The translations under genes were made by a program, and so were the position numbers. From Quillaja saponaria (taxonomy: Eukaryota; Streptophyta; Magnoliopsida; Fabales; Quillajaceae), in assembly GCA_029379385.1 (NCBI GenBank), contig CM055609.1, positions 8,804,001 to 8,868,000 on the forward strand: DNA of 64,000 nucleotides. The letters are read 5' to 3'. Positions 37,501-50,711 of this stretch are shown here, in pieces. The notes under the pieces are model-generated. The model saw only the letters and a list, made by a program, of their open reading frames with translations, did not search any database and had not been told where the DNA came from. The first letter of the stretch is position 1, and every line of letters begins with the position of its first letter.

Positions 37501-39922
37501 TGAGATGTTTCCTTTTTTATTTTCTTGTTTCTTTACAAAAGGAAGGGAGTTAATGAAGACATACTAACAGAGAGAGAGAGAGATCACAGGCTCAAATCAC
37601 AGAAACAGAGAGGTGCAAGAAAAAGAATAGATTATGTATCTCGATAGGCAAGATAAATAAATGCATGATCACATCTTCCAACTTCCATATCCAAAATTAA
37701 AGCTTAACCTTTGAAGATTCCTAACTACTTCGCACCTCTCTTTTTCTTCCTTATTAGAGTCCAAAAGGAGTGTGAATGGTGATGGACACTTGCATCATAA
37801 AGCAATGGATTCCTTAAGTAAGGAAGAATTGAGATTTCAAAAGCTGTGATCCAAGTACACAAGAATTGCCAGATACCATTATGCATCCTTTATAAGTACA
37901 TCAATGGGGACCAAGGAGGACTCATGGGACTTAGAGGGGGAAAAAGGGCAAAAAAAAACTGTTCTGACATTACGAGTATAAATAGTATTCAACCGTAGGT
38001 AGCATTACAAGTAGAAATGGAATTTACGCGAGTCAATCAAGTTATACATTGCTATGGAGAAAAGGAATACACATAATGAATTGATAAGTAAAACCTTGAC
38101 ATCACCACCATCATCTGCAGCAGCAAGAAATGAGGACTTTGAGTTGCATGCAATCTACACAGCCAAAACGAAACATCTATTAGGAAGGCATTACTATAAC
38201 TGATCTTCTAAACAAGCATTTTCTTCTAAATCTGCATAGTCGAATTTTACATTACGAAAACAACCCAAGAAGGAACATATAGCTATATTAAACAAATGCA
38301 CAACATGTGGCCATAAAATTAAACTATAAATATAATTCATCATATCTACCTGATTTATCTCTTCTTTATTATAATTATAACTCTCCAATGGCTTCCATGA
38401 GGTGGCCTTCATAAAAAATTATACATAGAGGTCAGTAATCATAGGCACTAATACTAATTTTGTTAGACAAATTTGAAAGAACAAAGTTAATATATATGTA
38501 CAATCATAGTTTTTATGCATAGTCTTAATTCATATACAAATTAATTTTACCTACCAGTAACACTTTGTACTGACTACTGACTTACAAGCATGATATGAAT
38601 CACTCAACAAATGCAATGCAACACACACATGCACATACACTTAGAGGGAGGATGATGAAAGGAGGGGCAGGAAGTTCATGACAAATCACATAAACTCGGC
38701 ATGCTCTTCATAGAACCCAGTCAAAAAAACTGCAAAATTCAATTCACGTGCTGCCCATGGAATGATTACCAGATGCGCACTGAAAGACTTGACTTCCTTT
38801 CCTGACGAAACATATATGACATCTTCATTCCCTGAGTCAAGTAACAGTTGTTTGCAAAACATATGAGGAAGCCTAATTACAAAAATAGATAAATGCACAC
38901 TAGGCACATCAGAATCCATATTAAAACTTTACACAAATAATAGTACTAATGATGCCGATGATGATGCAAAACATATACAAGGAAGCTTAACCACAAAGTA
39001 GATGGACAACAAACACAACATCAAGTAGATCCTTGAAAATATATCACTTTATAAAATGGAGACTCTTCAGAGTCACATATGATAATCCAAAAAGAAGAAA
39101 AAAGGTAACAATAGTGTTGATATGATGACTATGATCAACTTGAAAAATCTTTTGTTACAAGTTACTCAACATCTATAGTGATTCTATGGTCGTAATTATT
39201 TCAGAACCTAGTTAATCATGACTATCTACAGCCTTATTCTTTTGAGTTTCTTCTATAATCCTTGCAAAACCTCAAAACGAATAATCTAATTAGTAACCAA
39301 CCCAACTCAAGCACTTATAGGACTTGTTCAAAGTTCAAACGACCACAGAATATCTTAATCAATTTGTTCAATAATGTTTAACATTACAGATGAAAAGGGA
39401 AAAAGTAATGCAAGGTCACTTGAGTAAATATTTCTAAAATTGAGTTATGAAATATGATAAACAAACATGAAACATGAATCTTTCACTATGTAAAACATGT
39501 ATAAAGTATAAACTGCATTTCAAACTATTATTATGCTTTTCAAAAATTGCAATGTAAGATATAAGCTCTAAATTGAGATTATAGAAACAATATAAAAATA
39601 TTCAACAGCCTTGCCTGGCTTGAAACATAATGATGAAATGGGTTCCTCCCCAACATCCATGATTAGTTGAACATCTTTGCACCTCAAATCAAACCAGCAA
39701 ACACGACCATCCTATCTTATAAATAAATTAGAATAAAGTAAAAAGTTATTCATCTATATAAACATAATGAAGAAACTAAAGAAAACTACAAGAAGAAACA
39801 GAAAGAGATGGAGAAAGTACCTCCCCGGAAGTGACGACGAGGCCTGGTCGGTCGCGTGAGGCGATGCAGCAGGTGGCTGTGTCCTTGTGACCTCTCAATC
39901 GTCTAAGCTTTGTCTCCGCCAT
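34519..39922 (-). CDS. WD40 repeat protein, WDR53/At5g45760-like
   Basis: Eleven exons join in phase: 39821-39922, 39615-39711, 38770-38831, 38350-38406, 38095-38154, 37355-37411, 37120-37162, 36849-36926, 34918-35254, 34694-34847, 34519-34608 (378 aa). WD units can be read as LRGHKDTATCC...DGRVCWFDLR, FLAAADDGGDVKIIDIRQQ, AGHSSICSSVQFLPW...GGLDSKLVMWDFSKG, and GGHTAAVSCLAF...SGGNDKSVKLWDW. A Ser/Lys-rich insert (KSSPKPQKSSQSRAKESSSS) precedes the last unit. It forms a beta-propeller scaffold; human WDR53 is a candidate DDB1-CUL4 receptor, but the plant role is unknown. The intron after exon 2 starts GC (CCAG|GCAAGG). Intron 8 (35255-36848) is 1.6 kb and holds microsatellites. The start is MAETKLRR; the upstream frame has only weak alternatives. 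Confidence 0.9.
36618..36657 (+). repeat. Compound microsatellite (TA)n-(CA)n
   Basis: TATATATA...GACACACACACACAC in intron 8 of the WD40 gene. A short (GA)n run also lies near 37568. Confidence 0.9.
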
Positions 39923-40603
39923 GGCGCCTTTCCCCTCAGTTCTCAGCCCGTTCTCTTCTTCAACAACCGGCAACTACATTTTTTTGCCGTTTCAACCATT
40001 TAGGTGTCGTTCATCTGGAATTGTTTATCGGGCCGGATCTTAGCCCATTAGGACTAAGCCCCATAAAGCCTGTGTACCCTTTAGGCCCACAGCAGGCAGC
40101 ATTGTCCTTCAATTGCAAGCTAGTTTTCCATTTTTCTAAGCTTTCTAATTTTCCCAAAAAAAATATGGTAATTCTTTTCATTATTTTAGAGATGCAAACT
40201 GTTAACTGTAATAGTTCATAATTTTCAAAACCATTAAAAAAAAGTTTAAAGAAAAATTTATTATGTTCAAATGCAACCAATATTGATATTATTTTTTCAT
40301 GCTGAGACCTAAAAAGTAAATCTAATTTTATATATTTTTTAATTTTTTATTATTCCATTAGTGAATATACCTTAATTTATTAGTTTTCTAATTTTATGTA
40401 ATTTGATTATATTTTTTTTATAAAAAAAATTCATTTAATCAATAGTTTAAAACGTGGTATAAAATATTTTAATTTAAAATTTAAAATTTATTTAAGAAGA
40501 AATAGTAAAAGTAAGATCAAGTTTATATTTTCAATAGATCTTTTAATTAATTTTCCTAATTCTTTTTCAAGAAAAGAAACTAGGCATACTTGATTACCTA
40601 AAT

Positions 40604-40883
40604 GAGAAGTTTGGTAAACTTGAAAATTGCAATATACAATGGCTAGCATGTTACCCTCTGCTAAATGAAAAGTTTAGTACAATTAACAATTGCAATAAAA
40701 AAAAATGTGCAGGATGTAACCCTCTATAATCCAATAAACATTATTACATTATTATTGGAGAAGTTGAGATTCCGTTCAAGTCTTTGAAACAAAACAAAAG
40801 ACTTTTATTAATTGAACCATCCAACATCTTAATGTAAAAGTATTTTATTAATTGAACCAAACGACATCTTGATGTGAAAGTAA
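40604..40883 (+). repeat. Two neighbouring local direct duplications
   Basis: A unit of about 67 bp is repeated imperfectly over 40604-40735 (AAGTTTRGTA...AATTGCAATA...TAACCCTCT). Just after it, units of about 40 bp at 40804-40843 and 40844-40883 are nearly the same (TTTATTAATTGAACC...ATCTTRATGTRAAAG). Confidence 0.7.
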
Positions 40884-41620
40884 TTGTTAGTTGGGATTAA
40901 TATCATGTCTTCCATGCAGATTGACAAACCCAAATGAGTGAGATCAATACTACTATCAGATTCTATTGCAGAACCACGCCTGTAGCAAATAAATAATACT
41001 AAGACTACCCAACATTCAAGAATCAACATATGAAACTTAGAAGCTCAAAAAGCTCAAAATTTGGAGGCCCGTTTGGTCCAGTAACCGCTAAACCAACGTC
41101 TGGGTTGACCGTGCATGAGTATATGCACGTCATCTTGATTTCAATATCTTCCTGATAATTGGGAAAATAGCACATTAACTTTAGCTGGAATAATGAAGAA
41201 TGATGTGATTTTGGGTAAAGATGATGTTGAAAAAATAAAATTAAAAAAAGGCCCAGAAACACTATCATCATAATGCAGGTAATGATAGTTTATATATCTC
41301 ATCTCATTCATGGTAGTATCCTACATATAAGCCAAAAGCATCAAGTAGATTCTGATCTGTAACTTTACAAAGGTGAAAACATATAATAAAACCCTACTGA
41401 ACAAGTATAGACTCCTACAAAGAACCTTGCAGGAATGCATGCAAGATTTACTGCCTTCAAGCCTCCAATTTTTTCTGTTGCTAGATGTCCAAAGGCTTGT
41501 CCACTCCTTCGACCAGGTTAGTAGCATCTATGAGCAGAACATGTAATTTTCAGGTCCTAGAATCATTCGTGTTTACTTTCCAGGAGACAAGTGAATACTA
41601 AGGCCTCAATACTCATGTCA

Positions 41621-41660
41621 TCACAGCCAGAAACAAGTCATCACAGCCAGAAACAAGTCA
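41621..41660 (+). repeat. Perfect 20-bp tandem repeat
   Basis: TCACAGCCAGAAACAAGTCA occurs twice in a row, in the 3' flank of the minus-strand 915-aa gene. Confidence 0.9.
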
Positions 41661-41748
41661 TGTTAAGTTGGCTTTCTTACCAGAAGCACTGATGAAATCT
41701 AACAAGGCTGCACACTATGTTTTCAGGTTGACGGGGAAGTTGTTTACC

Positions 41749-44700
41749 TTAAATTTGTCTGATTTGCACCCCTTCAGTTTTCATATGCCAAAGGTAAGAT
41801 TTATATTTCAAAGAACGTAATGCTGCTTCTGTGTCAAGCCATAATTTCCTATATAATAAAGCCTGTGGGTGCATCTCTTCATCAGCCTTGTGACTTTCAC
41901 TAAGGCTTTCTGTAATTGCCTGAAACTGAAAAGATACAAAGTTTGACTAACAGAGAAAGTAATTACACAAATCTTGAAATGAATCATGTTAGCCTTACAC
42001 CCAAGGGTACCTGAACAATTTCATTGCCCTCAACAGTGCCTACGCCACTGCATGAAGGAAAAGAATCCAGTCCTTTCTTAACAAACACAGTAGAACACTT
42101 TTGTCTCACACAGTCATTCTGATAATGAAGCTCATGTGGAACAGCCATGGTCCCTGCGCTTCTCTCTCCAAACTGCATGTCTGACTGCTAAAGAAGTCAT
42201 TATACAAGTCTCAGATCCCAAAAACAACAAAAAGGACATAGTTTACAATTTTGTATGCAATTCTCCTCGCCAATGCCCCACACCCGTTAGATACATCAAA
42301 AGGATGCTTTCACCATCAACTATATTGAACTGGAAAACCTTTTTTTAAAGAAAAGAATAGATTGAATAGGTGAAAGCATACAATTCACATTACATTGCTT
42401 CTACAACATAATCTATGAAGTATACTTAGAGAAAGTAATTTACGTTGTTTCATATGCATAAAATGCAGACTTACTAAAAAAATGACAAATATATGATAAA
42501 TGCACACCTTGGGGAGCTCTGATGGTTTATTATGACAATATTGAATCCCTGCACGAGTTGATTCAAGAATCGGAGTGCTCTGCTCAATATAATTTGTCTT
42601 GAACATATGAAGATTATTGATTATATGCCAGATCATGTCAAGCCGATGCTCATTATACGAATCTGATCCATTTGAAACATTTTGTACAAGCAAATCTGAA
42701 AGAGCATGCATTGCATTTACCACTAACTGAACATCTACGTTAGGAGATGCAGACAAAGACTTGGATACATCCTGAAGTGTTCCAATAAGATCAGTAAGAA
42801 CAACTGTTGATGACAATTGACTTGGGGCATGATCCATAGGACAAAAAGAGACAACGGAATCTTTATTTCCCTTCAAGGAGCCTTCAAAATCTACAGCAGT
42901 TAGAAGCCTTCCGTTGGATGCAGAAGGTTGAATTATGCTAGGAGAATCCAACACAAAGCTACTTTTGGTTTCATTACGCGAGCCATATTCCTTCTCTCTT
43001 TCGTGAGAGTTATTAGGACACTTTATCGTAATTCCCCTCCTCAATTGTAAAGGTTGTAATCCTGATGCAATTGATTTATCATAACTATGCTCACTTGCTG
43101 ACAAATCAACAGAAAAAAGGGCACTGTTCTTGTGAGATGAGAGATCATCTTTGGCGAATTCCTTCCCTTGGTAATTGCTTCGTTCAGTATTTCCAGGAAA
43201 AAACTGAGGTGCCATAGGATTCAGACGGTTACATTTTTCTAGTTCTTTTTGAAGAAGTAGTGAACTCTCACTCCCTGAAACTTCTAATGGAGATTGGAGA
43301 GAAGCCATGGTTCCTTTCCAACAAGGAGAGTCCAAATCAGACTCATTGTCATACATTTCTGAAGAATTTTCAACAGCCTTTTTGGTACCATCAGGGTCAA
43401 TGTTGGAGAAATAACTTGAAGTGATTCTGAGTCTACATTTTGCCATGAGTGAATTATCAGTAACATCATCAGAGACAGATTTTCCATTTTTATTTTCCTT
43501 TCCTTCACCTATTGAGCTTTTCTTGTCTTCAGCACTCAGCACTTCAGCAGCAGATGTATTACAATCAGAAGAGTTTCCATTTTTGTTAACTGCACGCTTA
43601 CTTGTAAAACTTGAATTCTCTAGTGAAAAATGGTTATAATGCAAAATGGATGGGCTACCACCGGATGATCCATTTAATACAGCTTGTTCATAATTTTTTT
43701 CTGGTAAATCAGGATTGTTGTGTATGTTTGTACAGGAATGAATCTGTGAGAAGGATCTCATGTCCAAAGCAAAGTTTGCATTGGAGGCACTCCCACTCAC
43801 TACTGGAGGTGGAAATGACAGCTGAATTGGAGGAGCACTCTTCATCTTTATACCAGAGTCCGATGATACTGAGTATTTAAACGGGCAAATTTCAGAATCC
43901 AGCATGAGGTAAGAGCCAGATTCAGCACCTATTTGCTCGGTGACACTTGATTTTACTTGCATCTCTTTTGCCATGACAATATCACTGCCTTCTCCTACAG
44001 GACCATCAGAAGCACTCTTACCTACACAAAACATTGCATAACTGTAGATATCACTTTACATTAAATATGTCTACAAGACTACAAGTTCTGCATGAAGCAT
44101 TGAATCTCGAGCTTTCAGTCAAGTAGGGACATTTAAATGCCTTTCTTCTTGAGATTTGGCTTTCGATCTTCTGCTTTTGAGATCTTGATGTAATTAGTAG
44201 TAGTCACTTAAACAACTTTAAGTAAGAAAAACATGTATATTACACATGCATTTACAGACAAGAGACAACTAAAAGATTATCAGTCCTATGGGCTCTCCAG
44301 CATCAAATATACTTATGCATAGATCTACAGCATTTAAATTTGACATTTCATAACTTAATTTTAACTTGGACTAGAGTAGAGAATATAAAATTTCTGGAAA
44401 ATTACTAAGTTATAGCACTGTATATAACACTTGACTTCTATAGTTTAGTGAATATGACTAAATGAGATTTTTCGGATACTAGATGATACCACAAATGCTA
44501 ATTTATGGATGTTTTGGATATGTGCAGTTAATAATAGTGAAGGAAAGCTCTTTTGGGGGGTTTCAAGCCTTCTTGCCACTCAGCTGAAATTTATTTTTAT
44601 ATTACTTATACATTGTTGTCTAAGGTAATTCCACTTGACTCCTTTTCAGGTCTTTCCAATGTGAATGGGCTGTTTAATCAGCACATTATAGTAATTAACA

Positions 44701-46667
44701 TGTACACGGAACAGGGTTCAGCAGTGGACTTGATTCATAAAAAGATTACTAAGGTTTCAAATAAAAATACATCTCAAGGAGGAGGGACAAAATAAGACGG
44801 TGAAAGGAAAGACAGTAGTCATCACCTTTGTTCTCTTCAGCATAACTGGAAATTGATGCCTCCAATGATGTATTATACAGCTAGCACAGAATCTAGTGAT
44901 TTAGTAGCTTAAATTCTAAGGCAAGAAGATCTAACTTAGAGGATAGGGTTCAAATGATAGTACCAAATAACATATGTTGGCGTTCATTGTAAAAGTTGTA
45001 AATCAAACTATTGTGGCACAGCTTTTCTTGAGGTTTAGATGCAGGTACAGTTAAAAATTAAATGGTGAGATTTCTATATTGTGAAAGTAGAAAAGGGATT
45101 TAAATTGACAAATTCAACTTCTGGTATGGAGAACAAGATAGGTCTCCCATCATAAATTTTCAAAGGTATTTGTGGCAACCGATGAATTGACTATATTTAT
45201 AAAGTCTCCCCCGAGAAAGGAGAAGTTTCTGCTATGAACTATGAAGTGACGAAGAATTCTCATGGGACTGATGCTATGCCTCCCAACCCCAGAAGACTTC
45301 CTTTCCTTATGGACCAACACACTTTGGAATATTCAAACTTTATGCAAAAAACTGCATATTACAGTCCAAAGCTCCAAAAAAATTCCCAACAATGCACCCA
45401 ATATGTAAAAGAAAAGGAAACTAAAAGTAGACAACTTTCTAAATTTCAATATATCATTATCATGACAAATGAATCTTCTCTGTTCTCATGATTGAAAATT
45501 TTAATATGATCATGTGAAACAGTGAAAGCTACTCTCAATGAAACTAACAAAGCTGGTGGATACATTCTTTGAAAAAAAGAAAGAAAAGAAATCATGGAGT
45601 TAGTATCATATCATAGTGAAAACTGAACAGGATGAGAACAAATAATCGCACCACAATTTAGCAGTATGACTAAAAACGAATTGAACTCAATGATCAACGG
45701 CCAAAGCATCCAAATTTAAATGCACAAGTTTATGCAAATTTAAGTGCAGGAAAACCATTCAGGTTAAGACGAAAAAATAACAAAAACCTTTTTTTAGAAT
45801 GTTCTCATCAGCAGCTGAACCGCCACCATTGTTTTCCTTCGTAAACAAAATCCCATGATAATCTGCACTCTTGCCCTGCTTCACACAAGACTGGTCAAGC
45901 CCATTAAGTCCGGCATAACCTAAACCTGTAAAGTGTTGGGAGTATATGGGCAAGGCAAACTCGTTGAACGGCATAACATCAGAGGCTGACCCATGAAGCA
46001 CACCAAAATCACCATCTCCTTGAAATTCTACTGAAGGGTATTGTGAAAAAGAAGATTTTGCTTCGGTCCCAGAAGAAATGTCATAAGGGAAACTTGTAGT
46101 AGAAGTACCAGATTGACGGGCATGGGGTCCATAAGCACCCAACTTTGCAAAGCCTACTGAATCGCCCTCACCATCCTCTTTGAGATTAGAAAACGGATTG
46201 AGCACAGACCCGGAAGTGTTGGAACCACAGTAATCAAGCGAATATGGATGACATTCCTGACCTGAATACTTCGAATTAACATCAGAGGCTGACCCATGAA
46301 GTGCATCAAAATCACCATCTCCTTGAAATTCCACGAAAGGGTATTGTGAAAAAGAAGATTTTGCTTCAGTCCCAGAAGGAATATCAAAAGGGAAACTTGC
46401 AAAGGAAGTACCAGATTGACGGGCATGATGTCCATAAGCACCCAGCTTTGCAAAGTCTACTGAATCACCCTCACCATCCACTTTGATATTAGAAAGTGAT
46501 TTGAGCAAAGACCCAGAAGTGTTGGAACCAAAGTAATCAAGCGAATATGGATGACATTCCTGGCCTGAATAATTCGAATTGGGTTGGGAATTAGAACAGT
46601 CCAGGCTAAAGGGTTGTGCCAATGGTGACAAACGGGAAGTTGATGTCAAAGGGATCCCTTTCTTCAT
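41749..46667 (-). CDS. Plant-specific protein of unknown function, 915 aa, with internal tandem duplication
   Basis: Four exons join in phase: 45788-46667, 42508-44021, 42011-42187, 41749-41925. Residues 30-130 and 131-231 are a tandem repeat (each opens NS[NK]YSGQECHPYSLDY and closes LHGSASDV). The middle is Ser/Asn-rich and probably disordered. A conserved-looking helical block lies near the end of exon 2 (VVLTDLIGTLQDVSKSLS, VVNAMHALSDLL, DMIWHIINNL). The C-terminal exon has LWLDTEAALRSLKYKSYL. I recall this block-plus-LWxxxEAALxS layout from large uncharacterised plant proteins, which usually run on beyond this point, so the tail may be shortened here. There is no transmembrane segment or signal peptide. 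Intron 1 is 2.2 kb. Function unknown. Confidence 0.82.
45975..46580 (-). repeat. In-frame 303-bp tandem duplication within exon 1
   Basis: Copy 1 is 46278-46580 and copy 2 is 45975-46277. Each is exactly 303 bp (101 codons); the proteins differ at about 17 of 101 positions. Neither copy has a stop or indel. Confidence 0.92.
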
Positions 46668-49460
46668 TCTTCTCCTTTTCTTCTTTCAGAATTAAGAAGC
46701 TGAACAAACCCACGAAACCAAAAGCCAGTAATGGCGAAATAAGCAGGAAAAAGAAGGATTTAACAATTATAGAATGCAATTCTAAACAGCATACCGATTA
46801 AACCAAATTCCCTTTGGTTGTTGGTGCTCCTCTTCTTCTTCGCCTCTTCCTTGACTTTGATGATTTCAAAGTCTGAAGCTTTTTCTTATTTTTTATTCTT
46901 TTCGTCTACCAGTTTAGTAAAGAGGGAGTGTCAAGTGTGAAACTTCGGAAAGGAACACAACTCTCACTCTCGGGCTGAGTTTGTGTACCTGGAGAATTGA
47001 CAGGAAAAGGGAGGGAAGGAAGCGTGTGAAAGTCCGAACTGTACGAGGGTTTTTTTGTCAGAGATCGGACGGCTAGGAGAACTGAGAAGATAGTACTATT
47101 TGCCATTGTGCTATGAATGGCTGAACAAAAAAAAAAAGGATTTATATTTTTTTCAATATTTTACGTCAAGATATAAACATATGATTCACATTTAAAATAG
47201 ATTAAGAAAAAAACCTCACATGGTAAGAAAATGCTACAGGACTACATTTTTAAGTTTAGAATAAATAAAATAGTATAGAATTTAAATGAAATTTATTGGA
47301 GATAAGATATTATTTTATTCTTTCAAATAACTTTTTTATCTTTAATATTATATATATTTTGGCTTAAATAAATAGATAAAAACAACGTCATTTCATATCA
47401 AATATTCTTCTAATCAACTACAAGTTTTTTCCTATTAACTTATTTTTGTTCATTGAACAATAATTAATCTCTCATTCTTTATATTTTTAGTTGATTAATA
47501 CTAGTTTTAATTAAAAATTTTAAAGGTAGTATGAGAAAAATACTTAAACTAAATCATTTATTCTAAATAAGAGAGTTAGACTGAATTCTATAAGTGTAGT
47601 TTTCATTCCAAATAAGAGAATTTATTTACACTAAACTGAATGAATTATAGAATTTATTTGAAATGAAATAAATTCTATCTTATATTTTGTTCCAAACACA
47701 CTGATAATATATTAAATTGTATAGTTACAAGGTTATTATACTGTTATGTCTTATCCTTCTATTTCAAACTGTATATTTTTTATAATATAAGAAGAAGTCA
47801 GTAGTATAAGTCTATATTATCTTATTTTTTGATAAATGTTATATAAGAGTCTATTGAATAGTCTTATAGTATCTAGTTATCCTTATACAATGCGTCAAAC
47901 GAGCTCTTGAACTGCTTTTTAGGGATAATGGATTTGGGTGTAATTGTTTTGAAGATTTTTGAATTGGGTTTTGATAATTTCACAATTTCTAAGAATTTGA
48001 GGGTTGAAACTGTGTGGTAGGAGAAGTTAGGGATCAACGAACTGGTTAGCTTATTAAGGACTTTGTTTGAACTCAATTCATTTTGTGAATGAATCGATCT
48101 TGACATTTATTATTTTAGCTCGTTTAATAATTGAGTTTAATATTTAAAAACTAATAACTCTCGAGTTTGACTTATTTAATATTTTTTATTAATTATATAT
48201 AAATATAAGAAATATATCTATATACAAAATATTAAAAATAATAATAATAATAATAACTAATTTGATTTGATGGTAATCTACTCTAGTTTGTCCTTATCTC
48301 AAATCTCATTTTAAAGTTTTGGAGAATCTTGTTAGAGCACGAATCAAGTTTGAACTTAAGGATTAGACTAGTGAGTTTCAGGCAAGGGTGGATTTACGCC
48401 CTCACTGGCTTTTAAAAATTATATATAGGTCCTATGAAAAATATTATATTATCCCCACTAAGTTATTAGTAAATAAAAATTTGTCCCCATAAATTTTAAA
48501 TATTTTTAATTTTATCCCATTAATAAATTTCACAAGACAAAAGTCAAATGAACATTAGTTAATTACACTCTATAAATTTCAAATTTTGGCACTTAATTTT
48601 TTTAAATTTAGTAAAAGTCTAACAGCTTAGTAAAGGAAAACATATTCAAACATTCAAAATTTTTTAATCTATTTGAATTTTTTCTCACAAAAATCATGCA
48701 TGACATTTAATAACTAATTTCATTGTATATTTTACAAATATTAAAAATTGACTAGGATATTCTACAAATATTAGAAAATAACTTCAAGCTTTTTAATTAA
48801 AATTGTCTTTAGAAACTATTCATCTAATTAGTTTGACATCTAATTTTTCCCATTATCTCCTTATTAAAAATTATTACCAAAATTTGAGTCATTGGAATTA
48901 AAATTGCAAGATTTTTTATTATTTCGTGAAACAAAAATATTTTCATGCAACTTAGCATTTTTTTTTTTTTGAAACAAATTTATTTAAAAAAATAAAAAAT
49001 ATTTGCCCTCATTAACAAAATTTTCTAGATCCACCACTATTACTAGGAAAACACGAGCCACTAAGAATCTTTTTAAAAAAGATTAGAGAAAAGGAGAGGG
49101 AAAGAGAATTAGGATTGGCCAATATAATAGTGGTGTTATAAATGATTTTTTTGTCTACTTATTTAGTAGTTTACAATTGAGAATTTGTAAGCAAATATAA
49201 TATAGGCCAACTATAATTATCTTCCTCACTACTTCTCCTAAATTATTTTTTATGTCAAATCTAGAGTTTCTTGTGGTGTTCCGAATGAGATTATTTTTAT
49301 TTTATTTTTTTTCTCTTTGTGATATGAGTCTCCCAGTAGGATTTTGTATTCTAGTTAGAGGCAAATCTACATGGAACCAGCAGGGACCATGGCCCTTGGT
49401 AGGATTTTAGAAAAACTCCATTGAGACCTATAAAAGTTACAATCGGTTCATCCATTTAAG

Positions 49461-49940
49461 TAGGGGTGGCAATCGGCTCGACTCACCAAGTTTTGGACAA
49501 ACTGAAACTTGTCTCGTGTTCGTTAGGAGCTTGCAAGCCTAAACTCGTTAAGAGTTAACAATTCTAACAGCAAAGCTCAAGCTCAACTCGTTAAAAGCTC
49601 TTGAAAGTTTTTTGAAAATTATAAAAAAAGTTGAGCTCAAGACCTACTTGAAAATCTTTAGAGTAACTTACCTCAAAATCATATTACAACTTATGTTAAT
49701 TTTTACATATAAATATATTTATTATAAATTTATATGTAAATATAAAAATAATATTAAATATTATTCAATGATTTGCCTCACTAGCTTAGAGTTGAGTTTT
49801 GAAAAGTTTGAGCTTAGCTTGTTTTATTAAACAAGCTCAAAATAAAGCTCAATATCTAAAAGAAGCTGAGCTTGGTCGGAGCTCAATTTGAGCCCTTAAC
49901 GAGTAGCTTACGAGCTAGATCGGACTTATTGCTATCCCTA
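49461..49940. mobile_element. Non-autonomous hAT element (MITE-like), 480 bp
   Basis: The left end TAGGGGTGGCAATCGG and right end (reverse complement TAGGGATAGCAATAAG) form inverted repeats with 11 of the first 13 bases equal. TAGGGGTGGCAA-type ends are common in plant hAT elements. The inside is rich in GAGCTC/AGCTC words near both ends. The flanks CATTTAAG and TATTAAGG suggest a decayed 8-bp target duplication. No coding capacity. Confidence 0.65.
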
Positions 49941-50711
49941 TATTAAGGTTATAAATCTATTTAGACCACTCTCAAAATTTCAAATAAATTACAACTTAAG
50001 TTAAACCATAAAAATTGAAACAAAATACCTATATGTTATTATCATGTCTTCTCATTAATATATACACTTATTTTAATATTATTATACTAATTCATTGATG
50101 AGATGGCATTGTTAAAGTTTAGGTAAAATAATTACAAGAATTGACTTTTTGGTAAAAAAATATGTAATTCTTTGTTAAGTTTTAGGTTTAAACCTTATTA
50201 GGAGTTGGTGTAAAATTCTTAAAATTTTTTAAACTTGATATAAATGATTTATCTTTAATTAATAGAAGAGATAATAAGTCGAGATATTTATAATATGACA
50301 AGAATAAACACTTTACCACTAAATAAAAAAAATTATGAACTATTGTAACTATAAAGCATATGAAAAATTTTCATGTCAAATATAGAATACTTTTGGTTTT
50401 TCCTTTTTTTTCTTTTTTTAACTATTAATATTTATAATTAGAACTATTACTTCAAGAGGAAGACAGAGAAAATGAAAGACACATTGAAAAGGAGTGTCTA
50501 GACTCTTCAGACTGTGGCAACTAGAAACTTAGTTCATAAGACTGCTCAAGTCATCCTGTTCTTGTTCCTTTCTGTCACCTCTCAATTGAACCATTAATGA
50601 TCATCCAAAAATATTACAATCATGCTTTTTGAAAAAAGAAAAAAAGATGACAAAAAAAGACCATTTTCAAATTTATATAAAATTCTTTAAATGTTTCATA
50701 ATCAAATCAGA

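Larger units (their letters stand above)
39923..41748. other. Intergenic between the WD40 gene and the 915-aa gene
   Basis: Starts with the WD40 promoter/5' UTR, then AT-rich spacer with local direct repeats (40604-40735 and 40804-40883), then the 3' flank of the next minus-strand gene, with a perfect 20-bp tandem repeat at 41621-41660. No further gene is recognised. Confidence 0.6.

Noticed and set aside
46906..47106. 66-codon minus-strand ORF upstream of the 915-aa gene
   Set aside because: It lies where the leader should be and shows no conserved motif; at most an upstream ORF.
48380..49040. A bounded transposon ending in GGTGGATYTA words
   Set aside because: Short inverted GGTGGATTTA/GGTGGATCTA ends are visible, but no target duplication or internal structure supports exact limits.
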